64,000 bases of DNA from CAIQJJ01 sp964606085. Lineage in GTDB: Bacteria > Chloroflexota > Anaerolineae > Anaerolineales > UBA4823. Below the pieces are notes generated by a model. That model was not told where the DNA came from, made no database searches, and saw nothing but the letters and a program-made list of their open reading frames with translations. The position numbers and the translations under genes were made by a program. The stretch is from positions 22,466-86,465 of the forward strand of contig CAZSFD010000010.1 in assembly GCA_964606085.1 (NCBI GenBank). Reading direction: 5' to 3'. Below, piece after piece: positions 32,000 through 41,209 of the stretch (position 1 is its first letter; every line of letters starts with the position of its first letter).

Positions 32000-33415
32000 T
32001 TATTCGACAAACTTGTAGCCTTTGGCGGCGAGGTATTGCTGTTCTTTCTGGCGGTGAACTTCGGCCAGGCAGCCCTTGATTTGCTCCCATTCACTGCCCG
32101 CCAGCGGATACCCGTGCAGCGCCAGGTAGGAGAGGAACATGAGGATGCCTGTCACCAGCGTCCAACCGACCAGGATGCCGGTTTCGGCCTGGGGGGATTG
32201 CATCCCTTTGGCGAGGGTGGCATCGAAGCCGTAAGCGGCCATCAGCGCCCCCATGGACCACTGCGCCAGGCTGACCGCCGGTTTGGTGACGAAGCTGTTG
32301 ACGCCGGCGTACATGCCTTCGCGCCGCAGGCCGGTGCGGTGTTCGTCCATATCTACCACGTCGCCGTTCATCAGCGGGATCAGGTACATGCCGCCCGAAA
32401 AGCCGATGCCAAACAGGAAAAAGGCCAGGGTGGCGGCGAAGACGTTGCGCCCGCCGAGCAGCATGACGAAGCAGCCCACGGCAAAGAGCAGGGCAAACCA
32501 GCGGGTGCAGGTTTTCACGCCCCAGGTATCGCGATATTTGATCCAAAAGACCACGCCGCCAATGATGCCGGTTGCCAGGGCAATGTAAATGGGGAGGCGC
32601 GGCACATCAATCTCGTCGAAGTAGAACCACAGGCCGGTCATCAGCGCCGTTTGGGCGAAGATGATGCTGAAGCTGATCACCTCGTAAACGACGAAGGCGC
32701 GGTTGCGAAAGCATTCCCTGAGCGAGGCGAAAAACGGCGGCTGCTCTTCTTCCTGGAGATAATGCTTTTCGTGGAAAAACCAGGTGCTGGCAAAAATGAT
32801 GGCGCACATCCCCATCCCGAAGGCGATCATGAACCAACGGAAGAAGGCGATGCCGGCGGCGTCGCCCACATCGGGTTTGATCGTGCCGTCAATCACCAGC
32901 GGGACGACGATGGTAAACACCATGAACAGGATTTTCCACACATAAATGGTGCTGCGGGCCTTGTTCGAGACGGCTACCTCGTAGGGCATGATGAACAGGC
33001 TGGTAGCAATGGCGGTGTAGAGCGAATCGAAGATGAACAGCGCCAGGGTCATTTGCACAAACAGCGCCACCTGGCTCTCCCCCAGGCCGGGAATGACCAC
33101 CCAAAACAAGATGAACCCCAGGGCAAAGATCGGCGCGCCATAGCGAATGTAGGGCTTGCGGCGGCCCAGCGCGCTCTTGGTGCGGTCGCTGATGTAGCCA
33201 AACAGGGGGTCGTTGACGGCATTCCAGATGCCGAAGAGCAGCCAGGCCAGGCCGCTCCATTGCAAATCGAGGCCGCGCAGCTTGGTGAAATAGTAGGTCA
33301 TTGCCCCGGCCACGACCAGCGTGTTGAGGATGGCCGTGACGGCATCGGCGGCGGAAATCCAGATGCGGGCGGGGAGGGGGACGTGTTCTTCTTGCAGTGT
33401 GGGGGTTGGGGGCAT
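32000..33415 (-). CDS. GPH-type MFS sugar:cation symporter
   Basis: A 471-aa transporter with about 12 membrane spans, starting at ATG 33415 behind a GGAG site. The early loop WNAVNDPLFGYISDRTKSALGRRKPYI is the signature of the glycoside-pentoside-hexuronide:cation symporter family. A second conserved loop is DVVDMDEHRTGLRREGMYAGVNSFV. The substrate is probably a sugar or sugar conjugate. It is first in a unit with the aldo/keto reductase. Confidence 0.88.
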   Translation of the reverse strand: MPPTPTLQEEHVPLPARIWISAADAVTAILNTLVVAGAMTYYFTKLRGLDLQWSGLAWLLFGIWNAVNDPLFGYISDRTKSALGRRKPYIRYGAPIFALGFILFWVVIPGLGESQVALFVQMTLALFIFDSLYTAIATSLFIMPYEVAVSNKARSTIYVWKILFMVFTIVVPLVIDGTIKPDVGDAAGIAFFRWFMIAFGMGMCAIIFASTWFFHEKHYLQEEEQPPFFASLRECFRNRAFVVYEVISFSIIFAQTALMTGLWFYFDEIDVPRLPIYIALATGIIGGVVFWIKYRDTWGVKTCTRWFALLFAVGCFVMLLGGRNVFAATLAFFLFGIGFSGGMYLIPLMNGDVVDMDEHRTGLRREGMYAGVNSFVTKPAVSLAQWSMGALMAAYGFDATLAKGMQSPQAETGILVGWTLVTGILMFLSYLALHGYPLAGSEWEQIKGCLAEVHRQKEQQYLAAKGYKFVE

Positions 33416-33486
33416 GAGGTGGTCTCCGGGGATAGGAATATAGGGATATTTTATCGCAGCACGCCCCTGGATGTATGGAAATAAGA

Positions 33487-33520
33487 AAAAGCCTGGCAGG
33501 CTCTTCAACCTGCCAGGCTT
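33487..33520 (-). terminator. Intrinsic terminator of the sugar ABC operon
   Basis: AAGCCTGGCAGG pairs with CCTGCCAGGCTT around an 8-nt loop and is followed on the minus strand by TTTTTCTT. It lies 19 bp after the substrate-binding protein stop. Confidence 0.88.
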
Positions 33521-33538
33521 CCCTTGAAAACGCACTGC

Positions 33539-36304
33539 TTACGGGGCTTTGGTGGGTTCGGGCGTGGGGACGATGGTCATGTACTCGGTGAGGATGGCGT
33601 TGGCTTCCTCGTTGAGCGCATCCAGCAATTCCTGGACGTTGCCGCCGTCTACGATGGCAGCCATCACTTCGACCACCCTGTCACGCACGAAGTCATACCC
33701 TACCGTGGGGGGTTCGAACTTGCCATTGCCAAGCTGGCTGAAGGCAAAGGCATAGGTCGGGTTTTGGGCGAAGTAATCGGCCAGGGCGTTGGCTGAACTC
33801 TTGCGCACGGGGAAGTAGTTGCTGACAACGGCCCACTTGGCATTGACCTCGGCGCTGGTGTAATACTTGATGAACAGCCAGGCAGCCAGTTCGCGTTCGG
33901 GCGTGGTCTTGGGGATGCTGACGCTGGCGCCGTAGATGTTGACGGGGGCTTTCTCCAGCGTGGAGGCAATGGGTGCAACCGACCATTCAAACTGAGCACC
34001 TTCATTGACAGCCGAGCCATAGAAGGGCAGGCCCGAAGTGGAACCGATAGAGAACAACAGTTTACCGGCACCGAAATCGGTTTGGTCGCCATATCGTTCG
34101 GTGACGAGGGTGGCGCAGCCGCTGGTGAACAGGTCTTGCAGGAAGGTCATGGCGGCCACGGCGGCTTCGCTGTTGTAGGTGTAGGCGCCGGCTTTGTAGT
34201 CGAACACGTCACCGCCAAAGGCGAAAGTCCAACTGGCGAAGCGGGAGGCATCCAGGCTCAGTTCGTACCCGATGCTGCCTTCGCCGGTATATTTGCTGAA
34301 CGGCTGCTCCACGGCCTTGCAAGCCATCTCTTTGAACTGTTCCGGCGTGGCGGGCGGGGCGTCGTAACCGAGTTCCTTGAGCCAGTCCATGTTGTAGTAC
34401 ATCATTTCGGCAGAGCGGTTGGGCGGGAAGCCCAGGCGAGCGCCGCCGAAGTTGGGGAAGACATCCTGGTTGTAGAAACCGGTGACGAAATCGCGCTGGT
34501 CATTGGGGTCAATGCCATATTTCGGGCTGGCGATCAGCGATTTCATATCCACCAGGGCTTCGGCCACCTGGTAGGTGGCGGCCTGGTTCTGGTAAGCGAC
34601 GACGATGTCGGGGGCGTCGGTGGTGTTCAGCACGCCAAGCATCTTGTTGAAGATGTCGCCATAGCTACCCTGGTATTCACCTTTGACGGTGATGCCCCAT
34701 TTATTGGTCTTGTTGAACTCGTCAATGATCTCGTTGAGGGCGGTTTCGCGCTCTTTGGAATGGTTGTGCCAGAAGACAATCGTCTGTCCACTGGGGTCAA
34801 CATTTTTCCAGTCGTCCTTGGCTTCGGGCAGCATGGCAATCTGCTCTTGCAGGAGTGCGTTAGCTTCCTCGTTCAACGGGGCCAGGGTTCCAGCCACATC
34901 GCCGCCATCGGCAATAGCGGCCATCGCTTCCTGAACTTTGCTGCGCACAAAGTCATACCCCGGCACAGGCGGCTCGAAGATGCCATATTGCAACAGGTCG
35001 AAGGCGGCTTTGTAGGCGGGGTTCTTGGCAAAGTAATCGGTCAGGTTCGCAGCGGCACTGGCGCGCACGGGGAAGTAATTGCTGGCAAGCGCCCATTTGG
35101 TGTTAACTTCAGCGCTGGTGTAATACTTGACGAACAACCAGGCGGCCAATTCGGCTGCGGGCGTGGTCTTGGGGATGCTGACGCTGGCGCCATAGACGTT
35201 CATCACCGGGTTGGGGGTGGTGTGCGGGATAGCCGCAACCGACCATGCGAACTTTGCGCCGCTTTCTACGGCAGAACCATAGAAGGGCAGGCCCGAGCTG
35301 GAGCCGACGGAGAACAACAGCTTGCCGGTGCCGAAGTCGGTCTGATCGCCGTATTGTTCGGTGACAAGGGTGGCGCAGCCTTCGTTGAACAGGCTCTGCA
35401 GGAAACCCATCGCTTCCTGGGCGGCGGGGCTGTCATAGGTGAAGCCGCGTTCCTGATAATCGAACACGTCACCGCCAAAGGCAAACGTCCAACTGGCGAA
35501 GCGGGAGGCGTCCAGGCTCAGTTCGTAACCCACGCTGCCCTCGGCAACCGATTTGCTGAATGGCTGCTGGGCAGCTTTGCAGGCCATTTCTTTGAACTGT
35601 TCGGGGGTGGCGGGCGGGGCGTCGTAACCGAGTTCCTTCAGCCAGTCCATGTTGTAGTACATCACTTCCATCGAACGGTTGGGCGGGAAGCCCAGGCGCT
35701 GACCGTTGTAGATGGCGAAAACGTCCTGGCCCATGAAGCCGGGGAAGTAATCGGCCTGCTCTTCAGCGGTGAGGCCCCATTTGGCGCTGTTGACCAGGCT
35801 GTTCATGTCCACCAGGGTGTCGGCCACCTGGTAGGTGGCGGCCTGGTTCTGGTAAGCGACAACCAGTTGGGCCACATCGGGCGTACCCATGAAAGTCAGC
35901 ATTTTGTTGAAGATGTCGCCATAGCTGCCCTGGTACTCACCCTTGACCGTAATGCCCCATTCATTGGTTTTGTTGAACTCGTCAATGATTTCGTTGAGGG
36001 CGGTTTCGCGCTCGCGGGTGTGGTTGTGCCAGAAGACAACGGTCTGACCGCTGGGGTCAACGCTGTCGTAAGGGCTTTCCACCACAGCGGGGGCTTCGGT
36101 GGCAGCAGGGGACTCGGTTGCCGCAGGCGCTTCGGTGGCAGCAGCTTCTTTGGTGGGTTCATCGGCCTTGGCAGCGGTGGTAGCGGTTGGCTCAGCCTGC
36201 TCAGCTGCCTGGGTGGGGGCTACCGTGGTGGCCTGCGAACAAGCCGACAGGATCATCGAGACCACCATGAGGATGGTCATCAGACGAAACAAGGTGGTTT
36301 TCAT
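33539..36304 (-). CDS. ABC sugar-binding lipoprotein with two tandem complete SBP domains
   Basis: A 921-aa lipoprotein. The signal peptide ends in lipobox ILSAC (Cys22), followed by a 55-residue Thr/Glu/Ala/Pro linker. Two full family-1 (maltose-type) solute-binding domains follow: domain 1 from about residue 82 and domain 2 from about residue 501, an offset of 419. They match almost residue for residue at FWHNH, LNEIIDEFNKTN, RLGFPPNRS, YNMDWLKELGYDAPPATPEQF and YGASVSIPKTTP. Normal SBPs have one domain. The linker between them is short (LPEAKDDWKN). It works with the two permeases upstream; no ATPase gene is in the operon, so a shared MsiK-like ATPase is likely. Confidence 0.93.
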   Translation of the reverse strand: MKTTLFRLMTILMVVSMILSACSQATTVAPTQAAEQAEPTATTAAKADEPTKEAAATEAPAATESPAATEAPAVVESPYDSVDPSGQTVVFWHNHTRERETALNEIIDEFNKTNEWGITVKGEYQGSYGDIFNKMLTFMGTPDVAQLVVAYQNQAATYQVADTLVDMNSLVNSAKWGLTAEEQADYFPGFMGQDVFAIYNGQRLGFPPNRSMEVMYYNMDWLKELGYDAPPATPEQFKEMACKAAQQPFSKSVAEGSVGYELSLDASRFASWTFAFGGDVFDYQERGFTYDSPAAQEAMGFLQSLFNEGCATLVTEQYGDQTDFGTGKLLFSVGSSSGLPFYGSAVESGAKFAWSVAAIPHTTPNPVMNVYGASVSIPKTTPAAELAAWLFVKYYTSAEVNTKWALASNYFPVRASAAANLTDYFAKNPAYKAAFDLLQYGIFEPPVPGYDFVRSKVQEAMAAIADGGDVAGTLAPLNEEANALLQEQIAMLPEAKDDWKNVDPSGQTIVFWHNHSKERETALNEIIDEFNKTNKWGITVKGEYQGSYGDIFNKMLGVLNTTDAPDIVVAYQNQAATYQVAEALVDMKSLIASPKYGIDPNDQRDFVTGFYNQDVFPNFGGARLGFPPNRSAEMMYYNMDWLKELGYDAPPATPEQFKEMACKAVEQPFSKYTGEGSIGYELSLDASRFASWTFAFGGDVFDYKAGAYTYNSEAAVAAMTFLQDLFTSGCATLVTERYGDQTDFGAGKLLFSIGSTSGLPFYGSAVNEGAQFEWSVAPIASTLEKAPVNIYGASVSIPKTTPERELAAWLFIKYYTSAEVNAKWAVVSNYFPVRKSSANALADYFAQNPTYAFAFSQLGNGKFEPPTVGYDFVRDRVVEVMAAIVDGGNVQELLDALNEEANAILTEYMTIVPTPEPTKAP

Positions 36305-36330
36305 AACAATACTCCTCCAGAAAGAAAATT

Positions 36331-36413
36331 AGGTTGAACATCAACTTGATCAAACGTTGAAATATTCAGTTGTACACACTCGTTTTAGCAACACCTCCTG
36401 TACAGTTCAACCT
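36331..36413. other. Space between permease and SBP genes with a 9-bp inverted repeat
   Basis: AGGTTGAAC (36331-36339) faces GTTCAACCT (36405-36413), the latter covering the permease stop codon. The loop contains AGGAGGTGTT on the minus strand. It could be a processing or attenuation hairpin setting the SBP:permease ratio, but the match is short. Confidence 0.3.
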
Positions 36414-37309
36414 TTCAAACCTGTGGTAGCGATCCCTTCGGTGAACTGTTTTTGGGTCAAGAAGTAAAGGATCAAGATTGGCACCAGGGCAATCACAGCC
36501 CCGGCCATCAACAACTGCGTTTCCGCCCCGGCCTCATTGACGAACGTCCACAGGCCAACCATCAGCGGGCGCCAGCGTTCCGTTGTCGTTACCAGCAACG
36601 GCCACAAGAAAGCGTTCCACGAACCGATAAAAGAAAACAAGGTTACGGTCATCATGGGCGCTTTGCTGAGCGGCAGCACGATTTGTAAGAGAAAACGGAT
36701 ATGCCCGGCGCCATCGATCCGAGCGGCATCCCATAACTCATCGGGAATTTTGGCGAAGAATTGGCGCAGCAAAAAGATGCTGAACGCGTTGGCCATAAAC
36801 GGCACCGTCAGGGCAGGAAGCTGGTTGAGCCACGAGCCTTTCCACTCTGCCGGGCCGGGCAGCGGCACAATCGCGCCGCGCACCATCAAAAAATTGGGGA
36901 TCATCGTCACCGATTCGGGGATCATCATCGTCGCCAGCAGCAACGCGAAGATCAGGTCGCGGCCCAAGAAGCGGATGCGGGCAAAGGCATACCCCGCCAA
37001 CGTCGAAGTGATCAGCAGCCCCAGCAAGGTGGTCACCGAGATGATGACCGTGTTGAAAAAGTATTTGGCGAATTGGGCCTCTTCCCAGGCTTCCAGGTAA
37101 TTGCCCCACTGCGGCGATTTCGGCAGCCATTGGCGCAAGATCGTCTCCCCCAGGGTCATCAGCGAGGTCGAGATCATCCAGAAAAAGGGCAAAATCGCCA
37201 CCAGCGTACCCAGGATCAAAACCAGGTAAATAAGCACCGTTGTCCAATGCAAACGGGTAGGCGCTGGAACGGGTTTCTTTTGCTGAACCGGGGCAGACAT
37301 TTCATCCAT
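36407..37309 (-). CDS. Carbohydrate ABC transporter permease (MalG type)
   Basis: A 300-aa inner-membrane permease with six predicted spans. The cytoplasmic EAA loop is ELWDAARIDGAGHIRFLLQIVLP, which docks the ATPase. ATG 37309 overlaps the upstream permease stop by 8 nt and is preferred; 37300 (MSAPVQQKK) is possible. An insertion with GPAEWKGSWLNQ lies between spans three and four. It pairs with the MalF-type permease at 37302-38465. Confidence 0.9.
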   Translation of the reverse strand: MDEMSAPVQQKKPVPAPTRLHWTTVLIYLVLILGTLVAILPFFWMISTSLMTLGETILRQWLPKSPQWGNYLEAWEEAQFAKYFFNTVIISVTTLLGLLITSTLAGYAFARIRFLGRDLIFALLLATMMIPESVTMIPNFLMVRGAIVPLPGPAEWKGSWLNQLPALTVPFMANAFSIFLLRQFFAKIPDELWDAARIDGAGHIRFLLQIVLPLSKAPMMTVTLFSFIGSWNAFLWPLLVTTTERWRPLMVGLWTFVNEAGAETQLLMAGAVIALVPILILYFLTQKQFTEGIATTGLKG

Positions 37310-38465
37310 AGAACACCTTCTCGCCAAAAACCTTGTTTTGCACCTGGGTCAACGCCAGAATGAGCAAAAAGAGCAAAATGGCCTGCGCTGCGGCGTAGCC
37401 GTATTGGTTGGCTTTATAAAAGGTATCGAAAATGGTCACGCTGGTAACATTGATGGTAGATTGCGCCGCCGGCGTGCGCATCACATACAAATGGTTGAAC
37501 GCCTTGAACGTGCCGATGAACGCCACCAGCGCCAGGTAAAACGTGACCGGCGAAAGCAGCGGGATGGTAATGTGGCGAAAGGCCTGGACTTTATTGGCCC
37601 CATCAATTTCGGCGGCCTCGTAGAGTTCGCCAGGAATAGAACCCAAGCCGGCCAGGAAAATGACTGTGTTGTAGCCCACAAAAGTCCAGATGCCGAAGAT
37701 CATCACCGACACCAACGCCATACTCGGCCCGGCCCAGAAACCTTCCAAATCGAGACCCCACACCACCTGGTTGAACGGCTTCGGCTCGAACAGCCACTTG
37801 AACGGCCCCCAGTTGAACAGACCGATGAATTGATTGGCCAGGGAAGTATCCCGCGGATTAAAAATGGTGCGAAAGACAACCCCCGTGGCTACCAACGGCG
37901 TGATGTAGGGCAAGAAATAGATCATGCGGAAAAACTCTTTGCCGCGAATCTTCTGATAGAGCAAATAGGCCAGCACCAACGCCAGGGCCAATTCCAAAGG
38001 CACGGTGCCCAGGGAATAGTAAAGTGTGATCGGCAGTGAATTGAGAAAATACTTATCGCCCTCCACCAGCATCATCCCCCAGCCGCGGCCCATCACCACG
38101 CCGCCGACCACCAGCACGATCAACGCTGCCGCCCGCCAGACCCACAACAGCCGCGAACCCGATTTACCGCGCTGCCACAACAGATAGGCCACCACGAACA
38201 ACGCAGCCCCGGCCACAAACCAACCCAGGCCAGCCCAATCACCAATCGCTTTGGTGTAATTCTCCAGCGCAACAAATGGCCCCTTGCGCACACGCCAGTT
38301 ATACAGGCTCATATAAAAGGCATAGCCAATGGGGAAGAAACCAAACAAGGTGATAATCAACACCGCTGGCAATACGAAGAGATAACCCGTCAACTGCTCT
38401 TTGACATCAATCCAACGGAAGTGTGGGCGGGAAAAACGAGGTGTAGGCGAAACGGTTGCAGCCAA
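37302..38465 (-). CDS. Carbohydrate ABC transporter permease (MalF type) with inserted membrane spans
   Basis: A 387-aa permease. TM1 is LPAVLIITLFGFFPIGYAFYM. The EAA loop is ELYEAAEIDGANKVQAFRHITIP. Compared with the usual ~300-aa MalF-like permease, about 90 extra residues lie after TM1, with two further hydrophobic segments (LGWFVAGAALFVVAYLLWQ and AAALIVLVVGGVVMGRGWG), giving about eight spans. MalF of E. coli also has extra N-terminal spans and a periplasmic insert. CTTGCAATTTTGTAAGGAGATG upstream supplies the ribosome-binding site. Confidence 0.9.
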   Translation of the reverse strand: MAATVSPTPRFSRPHFRWIDVKEQLTGYLFVLPAVLIITLFGFFPIGYAFYMSLYNWRVRKGPFVALENYTKAIGDWAGLGWFVAGAALFVVAYLLWQRGKSGSRLLWVWRAAALIVLVVGGVVMGRGWGMMLVEGDKYFLNSLPITLYYSLGTVPLELALALVLAYLLYQKIRGKEFFRMIYFLPYITPLVATGVVFRTIFNPRDTSLANQFIGLFNWGPFKWLFEPKPFNQVVWGLDLEGFWAGPSMALVSVMIFGIWTFVGYNTVIFLAGLGSIPGELYEAAEIDGANKVQAFRHITIPLLSPVTFYLALVAFIGTFKAFNHLYVMRTPAAQSTINVTSVTIFDTFYKANQYGYAAAQAILLFLLILALTQVQNKVFGEKVFYG

Positions 38466-38613
38466 GGTGCATCTCCTTACAAAATTGCAAGACAGCGAGA
38501 ATTGTTAACGCCAGCCGGATTTATATCACCGTTTCCACGATTCTGGAAGCGGTCTGGAAGATTTCTGGCAAGGCTTTACACGACCTTAACAGAAGCCGCC
38601 AAATCAGACCGTT

Positions 38614-39312
38614 TCAGGCAGAATTTTTACAAATCGTATACAAAATTGCATTCCCCCGCTTCCCGGCCACTTCGAGCAGACCCATCTCACGCAAGGCATA
38701 GGCCATCTTCCCGGCCAGGCGGTGCGGCCCGCCCACTTGCGCCGCCAACTGCCGCACGGTGAAAGGCTGCGGCAATGCGGCTGGCAGCAGGGCCAGGTAA
38801 TCGTGTGGACGGGTAAACACCTGGCTGCGCAACACCGCCAGCAATTTGCGATCCACAATGCTCACCCCCTTGCGCCGCCAACTGCCTTTTCCATCATCCA
38901 GCCAGATTTCTTCTTCGCACACCAAAACCACTTCCAGACTGAATCCAGGCAAACGAGCCAGGCTGGCTATCCGCACCATCTCAGCAAACAAATCCACCAC
39001 ACGTTCACGCTTCGGCGATTTGCGCCGTGCAATTTCCTTGCGTTCGCCATCCACCACGCCTACGCGCAAAATATACTTCTCCTCCGCCAGCGGCAGCACC
39101 ACACGCACGGCATGGGTCGGCAAAAAATGGGTCAGCTTGCGTTTGAGCGCCGAAAAATTGCCAGTCTGGATTTCGATCAATTGCTCGCCGCGGGCAATAT
39201 CCACCCAATAGCCATCGAGCTGCGCTTCGATGTGATCGCCGGGTTGGGCGTAATACGCTTTCAACGCCGCATGGAGCGACGACTCCTGTAACGTTCCGAC
39301 AGTAGCGGCCAT
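38614..39312 (-). CDS. DUF8091-like protein, possible nuclease-like fold
   Basis: A 232-aa protein. ATG 39312 (MAATVGTLQESSLHAALKAYYA) is preferred over 39336 because a TATAAT box ends seven nt before it. Recognisable segments: YWVDIARGEQLIEIQTGNF, ARRKSPKRERVVDLFAEMVRI and DDGKGSWRRKGVSIVDRKLL, with a winged-helix-like C-terminus (FTVRQLAAQVGGPHRLAGKMAYALREMG). The D...E-I-Q-T pattern recalls PD-(D/E)xK folds. I remember this family only as uncharacterised (DUF8091). It is divergent from the ABC exporter with a shared promoter. Confidence 0.6.
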   Translation of the reverse strand: MAATVGTLQESSLHAALKAYYAQPGDHIEAQLDGYWVDIARGEQLIEIQTGNFSALKRKLTHFLPTHAVRVVLPLAEEKYILRVGVVDGERKEIARRKSPKRERVVDLFAEMVRIASLARLPGFSLEVVLVCEEEIWLDDGKGSWRRKGVSIVDRKLLAVLRSQVFTRPHDYLALLPAALPQPFTVRQLAAQVGGPHRLAGKMAYALREMGLLEVAGKRGNAILYTICKNSA

Positions 39313-39319
39313 AGCGCCG

Positions 39320-39327
39320 ATTATAAT
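39320..39327. promoter_or_regulatory. Symmetric bidirectional -10 element for two leaderless genes
   Basis: The palindrome ATTATAAT is flanked on both sides by exactly seven nt and then a start codon: ATG 39335 on plus and ATG 39312 on minus. Neither gene has a Shine-Dalgarno site. Both transcripts would begin at or near their start codons. Confidence 0.7.
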
Positions 39328-39334
39328 CGTCGCC

Positions 39335-41158
39335 ATGCTGCAAAAACTTCGCCATGCCTATCAAAACTCGTCGCTCACCGCCCTGCTGCGTCAGCCGCCC
39401 CAACGCAATGAGCTGCGCCGCCTGCTGCAATTCCAGCGACCCTATCGGGCGCGCCTTGCCATGGCGTTCATCGCCCTATTTTTCTACGCCGCCCTGAACC
39501 TGGTCTTCCCCTGGATGCTGCAAAACCTGATCAATGCCGTGCTGCTCCGCCAGGATATGAACGGCCTGAACCACATCGCCATCACCCTGCTGGGAGTGTT
39601 CTTGCTGCGCGCCGCCTTCGGCTACCTGGAAAGCTACGAACTGGCCTTCGCCGGCGAAGCGATTGTCCGCGACATCCGCCTGACCGTCTACACGCACCTG
39701 AACCACCTGGGCCTGCGCTTTTACGCCGACCGGCGGGTGGGCGAACTGCTTTCACGCTTATCCTCCGATGTCACCCTGGTACGCACGGCGCTTACCGTCA
39801 CCATCGCCGGGTTCTTCTACCAGGCGCTCAATTTCGTCGGCTCGCTGGCCTTAATGGTGTGGTTAAACCCGCGCCTGGCCTGGTTCATTTTCGCGCTGGC
39901 GCCCTTCTTGATCGTCATTGGCAAGGTTTTTGGCCGACAATTGCAGCATATCGCCACCACCGTGCAAGATAACCTGGCCGAAAGCGCAGCCCTGGCCGAG
40001 CAAAGCCTGGGCGCCATGCGCCTGGTCAAAGCCTTCGGGCGCGAAGCCTACGAGATCGAGCGCTACCGCACGAAAATTACGACCGCCTTCAATCTGACCA
40101 TGCGCCTGGCCATCACCCGCTCGATCTTGGGGTCGGTTATCGGCTTTCTGGCGTTCAGCGCCCTGGCAGGGGTGTTGTGGTTTGGCGGGCGCGAAGTGCT
40201 GCTGGGCAACCTGACCGTGGGCGAATTGGTGGCCTTTCTGGTGTACGGCCTGACAGTTGCCACAGCGATGAGCGCCTTCACCACCATCTACACCAGCCTG
40301 CAAGAAGCCATCGGCGCAGCCCGGCGGCTGTTCGAACTGCTCGACGAGCAGCCCGAAATCACCGATGCACCCGGCGCACTGCCGCTGGTCAGCCCCGCCG
40401 GGCGCATCACGTTTGAGGGCGTCAGCTTCGCCTACGAGGGCGACGAACACGTCTTGCACGCGATCAACCTCGATATTCGTCCCGGCGAGGTGTTGGCGTT
40501 GGTCGGGCCGTCGGGCGCGGGCAAATCCACCGTATTCAACCTGATTCCACGCTTCTACGACCCCACCGCCGGCCAGGTGTTGCTCGACGGCGTGGATGTG
40601 CGCCAGTTCACCATCGCCTCGCTGCGTCAACAGATTGGCCTGGTGCCGCAAGATACGCAGCTCTTCGCCGACACGGTGCGCGAAAACCTGCGCTACGGCA
40701 AACTCGACGCCACCGACACCGAGATCGAAGCCGCCGCACGGGCCGCCAACGCCGACGAGTTCATCAGCCGCCTGTCCAACGGCTACGACACGCTGGTGGG
40801 CGAGCGCGGCGTCAAACTGTCGGGCGGGCAGCGCCAGCGCATTGCCATCGCCCGCGCCCTGCTCAAAAACCCACCCATTTTGCTGCTCGATGAAGCCACC
40901 TCCAGCCTCGATTCTGAATCTGAGGGTTTGGTGCAAAAAGCGCTCGAACAATTGATGCAAGGCCGCTCTGAGGGCGAGCAGCGCACCACCATCATCATCG
41001 CCCACCGCCTGTCCACCATCCAACGCGCCGACCGCATTGCTGTTTTGCAAGAAGGGAAATTGGTAGAAGTGGGGAAACATGCTGAACTGCTCTCGAAAAA
41101 CGGCCTCTACGCCCACCTCTACCACCTGCAATTTGATCCCCAACGCCATGCGGTATAA
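39335..41158 (+). CDS. ABC exporter, fused permease-ATPase (MsbA-like)
   Basis: A 607-aa half-transporter. The N-terminal six-span membrane domain (about residues 30-325) is followed by the nucleotide-binding domain: Walker A GPSGAGKS, Q-loop GLVPQDTQLF, signature LSGGQRQRIAIARALL, Walker B ILLLDEATSSLD and switch His in IIAHRLS. Works as a homodimer or with a partner; the substrate could be lipid, drug or peptide. The start codon follows TATAAT by seven nt. It ends overlapping the -10 box for the next gene. Confidence 0.93.
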   Translation: MLQKLRHAYQNSSLTALLRQPPQRNELRRLLQFQRPYRARLAMAFIALFFYAALNLVFPWMLQNLINAVLLRQDMNGLNHIAITLLGVFLLRAAFGYLESYELAFAGEAIVRDIRLTVYTHLNHLGLRFYADRRVGELLSRLSSDVTLVRTALTVTIAGFFYQALNFVGSLALMVWLNPRLAWFIFALAPFLIVIGKVFGRQLQHIATTVQDNLAESAALAEQSLGAMRLVKAFGREAYEIERYRTKITTAFNLTMRLAITRSILGSVIGFLAFSALAGVLWFGGREVLLGNLTVGELVAFLVYGLTVATAMSAFTTIYTSLQEAIGAARRLFELLDEQPEITDAPGALPLVSPAGRITFEGVSFAYEGDEHVLHAINLDIRPGEVLALVGPSGAGKSTVFNLIPRFYDPTAGQVLLDGVDVRQFTIASLRQQIGLVPQDTQLFADTVRENLRYGKLDATDTEIEAAARAANADEFISRLSNGYDTLVGERGVKLSGGQRQRIAIARALLKNPPILLLDEATSSLDSESEGLVQKALEQLMQGRSEGEQRTTIIIAHRLSTIQRADRIAVLQEGKLVEVGKHAELLSKNGLYAHLYHLQFDPQRHAV

Positions 41159-41159
41159 T
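41154..41159 (+). promoter_or_regulatory. -10 box upstream of the gene at 41210
   Basis: TATAAT overlaps the stop codon of the ABC exporter, leaving a leader of about 45 nt with a GGAGGA ribosome-binding site before ATG 41210. No strong -35 hexamer. Confidence 0.45.
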
Positions 41160-41209
41160 CTTGCCGTACTTTCACTGCTGAAAGGCCCTATTTTCTTTTG
41201 GAGGATCAG

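Noticed and set aside
31991..33484. A 497-codon plus-strand frame
   Set aside because: Antisense to the GPH symporter; it is charged and His-rich without any domain, a typical mirror of membrane segments.
34082..36337. A 751-codon open frame on the plus strand
   Set aside because: It is antisense to the tandem SBP gene, whose lipobox and duplicated domain motifs prove the minus frame. High GC and biased codons keep the opposite frame open.
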